A stretch of 64,000 nt of DNA. Source: Actinophytocola sp. Its GTDB lineage: Bacteria; Actinomycetota; Actinomycetes; Mycobacteriales; Pseudonocardiaceae. Location: assembly GCA_009377385.1 (NCBI GenBank), contig WHUD01000004.1:1-64000 (forward strand), given 5' to 3'. Below, piece after piece: positions 59,349-64,000 of the stretch (positions within the stretch are counted from its first letter, which is position 1; each line of letters starts with the position of its first letter). The notes under the pieces were generated by a model. The model had not been told where the DNA came from and ran no database searches. It was given only the letters and a program-made list of their open reading frames with translations. A program made the translations under genes and the position numbers.

Positions 59349-60131
59349 TCAGAACAGCGGCCAGGGAATCGCCCTGATGGTGTCATGTGGTGCGGGAAAT
59401 GCCCCCGTGGCGAGCAGGTCGCTGGCGCGGGTGCGCAGGGCGTCGATCTCGGCGTGGGTCAGGTGCGTGGTCAGCGTCTCACCCAGCTCGCCGTCGAGGA
59501 CGTCCAGCAGCAGGTCCAGCTTCTCCGCCGACTCCGGCGGCACCGGCTTGCCAGCCCAGCCCCACAGCACCGTGCGCAGCTTCGGGTCGGCGTGCAGGCA
59601 GATGCCGTGGTCAACGCCGTACACCCTGCCGTCGGCGCCGAGCAGCACGTGCCCGCCCTTGCGGTCGGTGTTGTTGACGACGACGTCGAGCAGTGCCAGC
59701 TCGGCGACGTCGTGCCGGGCGGAGTGGGCCAGCACCACGGGCGCACCGAACCGGTCGTGGGCGTGCAGGACCACGTGCCAGCCATCGGGGACGTCGTCCG
59801 GCGCGACGACGTCGACCAGCTCCGTCGGGCCCGAGTCGATCCAGAGCTGCACCATGCCCTCGCCGAGCGGACCGTCGCGCAGCACCGTCGGCGGCACCCT
59901 GCCAAGGCCGCTGGCGGTCGCGATCGCGTAGGTCGCCACCTCGCGGCCGGCGAGGGTGCCGTCGGGGAAGTCCCACAGCGGGCGCTCCCCCGCGATGGGC
60001 TTGTAGACGGCGTTGACGGTGCGGCCGTCGAGGCGCAGCGAGCAATACAGCGTGGCGTTGGACGCGTCGAGCAGGCGACCCTCCACCTCGAGCTGGCCGT
60101 GCGTGACGAGGTCGACGTCGGCGGGGTCCAT
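59349..60131 (-). CDS. SCO1664 family protein (PI3/4-kinase-like)
   Basis: 260 residues of the SCO1664 family. A kinase-like layout is visible: a Lys in VNAVYKPIAGERPLWDF for nucleotide binding, VVVNNTDRKGGHVLLG as a catalytic loop with Asp and Asn, and VYGVDHGICLHADPK as the metal-binding loop. Activity is not established. It sits between DUF3090 and MBL genes in an order conserved in actinobacteria, 18 bases after DUF3090. Confidence 0.85.
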   Translation of the reverse strand: MDPADVDLVTHGQLEVEGRLLDASNATLYCSLRLDGRTVNAVYKPIAGERPLWDFPDGTLAGREVATYAIATASGLGRVPPTVLRDGPLGEGMVQLWIDSGPTELVDVVAPDDVPDGWHVVLHAHDRFGAPVVLAHSARHDVAELALLDVVVNNTDRKGGHVLLGADGRVYGVDHGICLHADPKLRTVLWGWAGKPVPPESAEKLDLLLDVLDGELGETLTTHLTHAEIDALRTRASDLLATGAFPAPHDTIRAIPWPLF

Positions 60132-60149
60132 GAGGCAACAGTAGCGGGG

Positions 60150-60725
60150 TCAGCCCTCGACGAGGCCGGAGTCGCGGCGGTAGCCGTTCTGCCTCGGGCA
60201 GATGTGGCCCTCTGGGTCGAGCGGCTCGCCGCACAGCGGGCACGGTTTGCGGCCAGCGTTGACGACGCGCTCTGCCCGCTCGGCGAAGGCTCGCGCGTAG
60301 CCGGGCGAGAGGAACACCCTGACGGCGTCCGGCCCCTCTTCAGTGTCGTCGAGCACCACCGTCTCGTCGACTTCCTCGTCGGTGACGGCGAGCAGCTCGA
60401 TCACGATCGAGCTGGACTCCGCGTCCCAGCCGAGCCCCATGGTGCCCACCCGGAACTCCTCCTCGACCGGGACAAGGAGCGGGTCGTTGTCGACCATCTC
60501 GGCTGGCGCCTCATCGGGCACCTCGGTGTCGAACCGGCTGGCGACCTCTTCCAGCAGCGAGCTGAGGCGCTCGGAGAGCACCTGCAGTTGCTGCTTTTCG
60601 AGCGTGACGCTGATCAGCCTCGGCGACTCGCTCGCCTGGAGGTAGAACGTGCGGTCGCCGGGTTCGCCGACCGTGCCGGAGACGAACCGATCGGGGTGAC
60701 GGAAAACGTGAATCACACGAGCCAT
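60150..60725 (-). CDS. DUF3090 family protein
   Basis: 191 residues from ATG 60725 (MARVIHVFRHPDRFVSGTVGEPGDRTFYLQA). The N-terminal two-thirds form a compact domain and the C-terminus has a Cys4-like zinc ribbon (CPLCGEPLDPEGHICPR). Function is undefined; the gene is the first of the four-gene minus-strand cluster. The frame is open further upstream to 61079, but this overlaps the divergent S9 peptidase and lacks family resemblance. Confidence 0.87.
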   Translation of the reverse strand: MARVIHVFRHPDRFVSGTVGEPGDRTFYLQASESPRLISVTLEKQQLQVLSERLSSLLEEVASRFDTEVPDEAPAEMVDNDPLLVPVEEEFRVGTMGLGWDAESSSIVIELLAVTDEEVDETVVLDDTEEGPDAVRVFLSPGYARAFAERAERVVNAGRKPCPLCGEPLDPEGHICPRQNGYRRDSGLVEG

Positions 60726-60804
60726 GACACCAACGACCCTAAGCCACCCCGTGATGGTCCGCGCGACCGGCATCGCCGACGGCGTTCGCAGTATCCTCGC
60801 CCGG

Positions 60805-62751
60805 GTGAACAGCATCGCACCGTATGGCGCCTGGGACTCCCCGATCACGGCCGAAATGGCCGCTGCGGCGAGTGGCGCGCCCCACTGGACGGATTTCGTC
60901 GAGAGGGTAATCGTCTGGGCGCAGTCGCTGACGAGTGAGGGCGGCCGGGTCACGCTGCTGCGGGAGACGTCGTCCGGCGTCGAGGAGTTCCTGCCCGCGC
61001 CGTACAACGCGCGCAACCGGGTGCACGAGTACGGCGGCAGGCCGTGGGTCGCTGTCGGTGACGCGTTCGTGTTCACCAACTGGGACGATCAGCGCCTCTA
61101 CCTGCGTCGATCCGATGGGAGCATCGCGCAACTGACGCCGGAGCCCGAGACCCCGCAGGGCGTGCGCTACGCCGACCTCACCGCTGGCCCCGGCGGCGTG
61201 GTGTGGGCGGTGCGGGAGACCATCACCGGACCGAAGCCCACCGACGTCGTCCGCGACCACGTGGCGATCACCCTCGACGGCGACACGCGCGTGCTCGGCG
61301 CGAGCCATCACTTCCTCACCGCACCGAAGCCATCGCCGGACGGGCGCAGGGTCGCGTGGCTCGGCTGGGACCACCCGGACATGCCGTGGGACACCGCTCA
61401 GTTGTGTGTCGCCGAGGTCGGTGCCGACGGCGCGTTCGCAGAACACAGCGTCCTGAGCGGGGGACACGGCGTCGGGAGCGGGGGACACGACGTCGCGGTG
61501 TGCCAGGTCGAGTGGGAGTCCGACGAGACCCTGCTCGCGCTGGTCGACCCGGACGGCTGGTGGAACCTGTTCCGCATCGGCCTCGACGGCACGAGCGTCA
61601 ACCTCGCGCCGATAGCCGAGGAGCTGGGCGGGCCGTTGTGGCAGCTCGGCTACCGCTGGTTCCAGCCGCTCGGCGACGGCCGCCACGCCGTGCTGCGCTC
61701 CGGGAGGCTGGCGGTGCTTGACGAACGCGACGGCAGCATCGCCGACGTCGACGTCGCGGCGGACCTGCCGGCCTGGTCGGCCACCCTCACCACCTGCGAC
61801 GGCCTCGTCGCAGGTGTGGCTGCCGGTCCGCGCACCCAGCCGACCGTGGTCGCCGTCGACCCCGCACTCGGCACAGTGCGGGAGGTCAGTGAGCCGCGCG
61901 GCGAGCAAGCGCCCGCCGGGTACCTGCCGGTGCCGACCGAACGGCGCTTTGCAGGCAAGGACGGCGTCGAGATCCCCGCGTATGTCTACCCGCCGGCCAA
62001 CCCCGACTTCGCAGCGCCGGACGGCGAGCTGCCGCCGTATGTCGTGCACGTCCACGGCGGTCCGACCGGCGCCGTCTCCCCCGCGCTGAGCATGCAACTG
62101 GCGTACTTCACCAGCAGGGGCATCGGCATCGTCGCCGTCAACTACGGCGGCTCGACCGGCTACGGCAGGCGGTTCCGGGAGCGGCTGCGCGAGCAGTGGG
62201 GCGTTGTCGACGTCGCCGACTGCGCCGCCGTCGCCGAGGCGCTGGCAGCAGAGGGCACCGCCGACCCGCAGCGGCTGGCGATCAGGGGTGGCAGCGCGGG
62301 CGGGTACACCGGCGCGGCGTCCGCCACCATGACGACGACCTACGCCGCCGCGACGATCATGTTCCCGGTCATCGACATGCTCACCTTCGCCAGCGGCGAG
62401 ACGCACGACTTCGAGGCGCGGTACTTGGACAGCCTCGTCGGGCCGCTGCCCGAACACCGGCAGCGCTACGTCGACCGCTCCCCGATCACGCACGTGTCAT
62501 CGCTGGGGTGCCCGGTGCTGCTGTTGCAAGGTGCCGAGGACGAGATCTGTCCGCCGGCGCAGGCAGAGAGCTTCGTCGAGCCTCTCGCGGGCTCCGGCAT
62601 CCCGCACGCCTACCAGTGCTTCGATGGCGAGCAGCACGGCTTCCGGCGCGCCGAGACCATCATCGCGTCGCTGGAGGCCGAGCTGTCGTTCTACGGCCAG
62701 ACCCTCGGCTTCGACCCGCCCGGCGTGCCGACGCTGCCGCTGCGGCGGTGA
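60805..62751 (+). CDS. S9 family prolyl oligopeptidase-like serine peptidase
   Basis: 648 residues from GTG 60805; an in-frame ATG at 60724 would overlap the divergent DUF3090 start. An N-terminal beta-propeller precedes the alpha/beta hydrolase domain (about 400-640): HGGPTGAVSPALSMQLAYFTSRGI, nucleophile in GGSAGGYTGA, Asp in GAEDEICPP and His in GEQHGF. No signal peptide is visible, so cleavage of short cytoplasmic peptides is likely. A 21-bp repeat array (61432-61491) lies in frame in the propeller and inserts about 18 residues (AEHSVLSGGHGVGSGGHDV region). Confidence 0.87.
   Translation: MNSIAPYGAWDSPITAEMAAAASGAPHWTDFVERVIVWAQSLTSEGGRVTLLRETSSGVEEFLPAPYNARNRVHEYGGRPWVAVGDAFVFTNWDDQRLYLRRSDGSIAQLTPEPETPQGVRYADLTAGPGGVVWAVRETITGPKPTDVVRDHVAITLDGDTRVLGASHHFLTAPKPSPDGRRVAWLGWDHPDMPWDTAQLCVAEVGADGAFAEHSVLSGGHGVGSGGHDVAVCQVEWESDETLLALVDPDGWWNLFRIGLDGTSVNLAPIAEELGGPLWQLGYRWFQPLGDGRHAVLRSGRLAVLDERDGSIADVDVAADLPAWSATLTTCDGLVAGVAAGPRTQPTVVAVDPALGTVREVSEPRGEQAPAGYLPVPTERRFAGKDGVEIPAYVYPPANPDFAAPDGELPPYVVHVHGGPTGAVSPALSMQLAYFTSRGIGIVAVNYGGSTGYGRRFRERLREQWGVVDVADCAAVAEALAAEGTADPQRLAIRGGSAGGYTGAASATMTTTYAAATIMFPVIDMLTFASGETHDFEARYLDSLVGPLPEHRQRYVDRSPITHVSSLGCPVLLLQGAEDEICPPAQAESFVEPLAGSGIPHAYQCFDGEQHGFRRAETIIASLEAELSFYGQTLGFDPPGVPTLPLRR
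61432..61491 (+). repeat. 21-bp tandem repeat array, locus D, inside the S9 peptidase gene
   Basis: A partial unit (61432-61449) and two complete units (61450-61470, 61471-61491, the second beginning GTCGGGAGCGGGG). Because 21 is a multiple of three the array is read as a seven-residue repeat (VLSGGHG, VGSGGHD) and leaves the frame intact. Confidence 0.8.
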
Positions 62752-62757
62752 CGGCGG

Positions 62758-63171
62758 ATGCGGCTGGACACTGGGCACGCGCGACGGCTTTTCTCCGAGG
62801 CGCCGGTGGCGCGGCTGGCCACGGCCGACGCCGCCGGGGTGCCGCACGTTGTGCCCGTGACCTTCGCGGTGGACGGCGACGTGATTGTGTTCGCCGTCGA
62901 CCACAAGCCGAAGACGTCGACGGCCCTGCGGCGGCTACGCAACATCGAGGCCAACCCCACGGTGAGCCTGCTGGTGGATCACTACGAGGACGACTGGACG
63001 CGGCTGTGGTGGGCGCGGGCGGACGGACACGCGCGGGCGCGCGCCGAGGACCCGCCCGCCGTGGCGCTGCTGACCGCGAAGTACCCGGCCTACGCCGAGC
63101 GGCCCCCGGAGGGACCCGTTGTGCGGATCGACGTCAGCCGCTGGAGCGGCTGGTCGGCTGCCCCGTGGTAG
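62758..63171 (+). CDS. PPOX class F420-dependent oxidoreductase (TIGR03668 type)
   Basis: 137 residues starting six bases after the peptidase stop. MRLDTGHARRLFSEAPVARLATADAAGVPHVVPVTFAVDGD and the later HKPKTSTALRRLRNIEANPTVSLLVDHYEDDWTRLWWARADG match the F420-dependent PPOX subgroup TIGR03668. It would reduce a small substrate using F420. The last 38 bases overlap the 3' end of the convergent mannosyltransferase gene. Confidence 0.85.
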   Translation: MRLDTGHARRLFSEAPVARLATADAAGVPHVVPVTFAVDGDVIVFAVDHKPKTSTALRRLRNIEANPTVSLLVDHYEDDWTRLWWARADGHARARAEDPPAVALLTAKYPAYAERPPEGPVVRIDVSRWSGWSAAPW

Positions 63172-64000
63172 CCGCCACCGGCTCGGGGGCAGGCACGGAA
63201 GCAGGCGCGGCGGCAGGCGCCGGCTCCCCCCGCTCCGCCGGGCCGGTGAAGGCCTGCACGATGCCGAGCGGGTCAGGCCGCAGCAGGCACCACGCGGCGT
63301 AGCCGCTGACCAGGAACACCGCCACCATCGACGGGTCGTTGAGCGCCTGCTCCCCTGTCGGGTAGTACACCAGCACAAGGAACACCGACACGCCAACGAC
63401 GAAGGCGAGCTGCCTGACCTGCAAGGCGAAACAGGCGGCGATCATGAAACCCCAGGTGAAGTACCACGGCAACGTCGGAGGCGCGAGCATCGCGGTCGCG
63501 ATGAGCGTCACCGCGAGGTGGTACACCGCCGTGGTGACGCCGCCCCTTGCCTTCCACCACTGCCAGGCGCCGAACCCGGCGAGAACCACCCAGGCGACCC
63601 CCCTGGCGCCGGTGACGAACGGCGACTGCGTCACCGGCGTGAACAGGTTCGTGATCACGTGCAGCAGTTGCCCGATGCCGGTTGGAAAGTTCAGCCAGTT
63701 CTTGATGAGTTGCGGGCCTTCGAGGCCGCCGATCCAGCCGAGGTTGACCGAGCCGAGCGATACGAACGTGCCAGCGACGTAGACCGCGAGGAACACCGCG
63801 ACCGACACGCTGCCAGCGCGCAGGAAGTTGGCGAGCTTGCCTCGGCTGTCCGGCAGGTGGTTGGTCCAGATCCAGACCAGAAAGGGCAGCGCGATCGCCG
63901 CCGTCGGCTTGATCAGCATCGCCAGCGTGCCGACGACGATCGCGAGCACATGTCTGCGTTCCAGCGCAAGCAGCACACCCAGCAGCAGCGGGCCGAGCAT
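63134..64000 (-). CDS. MptB-like polyprenol-phosphomannose-dependent mannosyltransferase, C-terminal part
   Basis: The gene runs off the right edge, so only 288 C-terminal residues are visible; the Met at 64000 is probably internal. About seven hydrophobic helices are seen, and the stretch LAIVVGTLAMLIKPTAAIALPFLVWIW is typical of the MptB/MptA alpha-1,6-mannosyltransferases of lipomannan synthesis. The C-terminal 45 residues are a Pro/Ala tail. It would use polyprenol-phosphate-mannose from Ppm1. Its stop lies inside the convergent PPOX gene. Confidence 0.75.
   Translation of the reverse strand: MLGPLLLGVLLALERRHVLAIVVGTLAMLIKPTAAIALPFLVWIWTNHLPDSRGKLANFLRAGSVSVAVFLAVYVAGTFVSLGSVNLGWIGGLEGPQLIKNWLNFPTGIGQLLHVITNLFTPVTQSPFVTGARGVAWVVLAGFGAWQWWKARGGVTTAVYHLAVTLIATAMLAPPTLPWYFTWGFMIAACFALQVRQLAFVVGVSVFLVLVYYPTGEQALNDPSMVAVFLVSGYAAWCLLRPDPLGIVQAFTGPAERGEPAPAAAPASVPAPEPVAATTGQPTSRSSG

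Overview
The window is high-GC (roughly 70%), densely coded DNA from an actinobacterium. RbpA, a four-gene conservon (kinase, roadblock, DUF742, GTPase), separate Lnt and Ppm1 genes, an MptB-like mannosyltransferase, F420-type PPOX proteins, DUF3090, DUF3097 and SCO1664-family genes together point to Pseudonocardiaceae (Saccharomonospora, Prauserella or Amycolatopsis type). This is inferred from gene content; no rRNA or tRNA gene is visible. It looks like chromosome, with no phage, IS or CRISPR locus.

Layout. 1-480: remnant of a PIN-domain toxin and a non-coding stretch. 481-9834: ABC-F ATPase, small HTH protein, membrane glycosyltransferase-like protein, ABCB-type exporter, alpha/beta hydrolase, LCP cell-wall ligase, and a PAS-GGDEF-EAL protein with degenerate motifs. 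10012-21603: a P450 divergent from a tightly coupled eight-gene operon resembling the acyclic-terpene (atu) pathway: TIGR03084, AtuA, acyl-CoA dehydrogenase, biotin-dependent carboxylase beta and alpha, second acyl-CoA dehydrogenase, SDR and TetR, with a perfect palindrome in the shared control region. 21795-25140: racemase-like protein, NCS1 permease and a TrmB/LuxR-type regulator. 25397-25941: an autoregulated MerR gene translationally coupled to an unannotated 22-residue cysteine-rich peptide. 26001-28648: a possible iron box and a single-protein adenylation/carrier/acyltransferase fusion. 28680-35205: Cu/Zn SOD-like lipoprotein, PucR regulator, conservon. 35206-40436: Tat-type molybdopterin oxidoreductase pair, a secreted repeat protein and a lysine 2,3-aminomutase. 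40592-47254: hypothetical protein, amidohydrolase, lnt, ppm1, rbpA (with a SigR-type promoter) and an MFS protein. 47461-55395: Rpf-like protein, GDPD, zinc-finger protein, an AraC/VOC/UvrA-like resistance operon facing a DrrAB-type exporter, and a PPOX protein. 55621-64000: SPFH/NfeD pair, DUF3097, MBL, SCO1664 and DUF3090 cluster, S9 peptidase, a second PPOX protein and a truncated MptB-like gene.

The most unusual structure is repetitive. A 21-bp direct repeat occurs as short tandem arrays at four places (49401, 54936, 55452, 61432), one of them in frame inside the S9 peptidase gene. Two further palindromic insertions sit in frame inside genes: 42 bp in an acyl-CoA dehydrogenase (14627-14668) and a 28-bp-armed perfect inverted repeat in the fusion acyltransferase (27847-27907). 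The genome therefore seems to tolerate small repeats that are translated into protein. The second highlight is the MerR-coupled cysteine-rich mini-protein.
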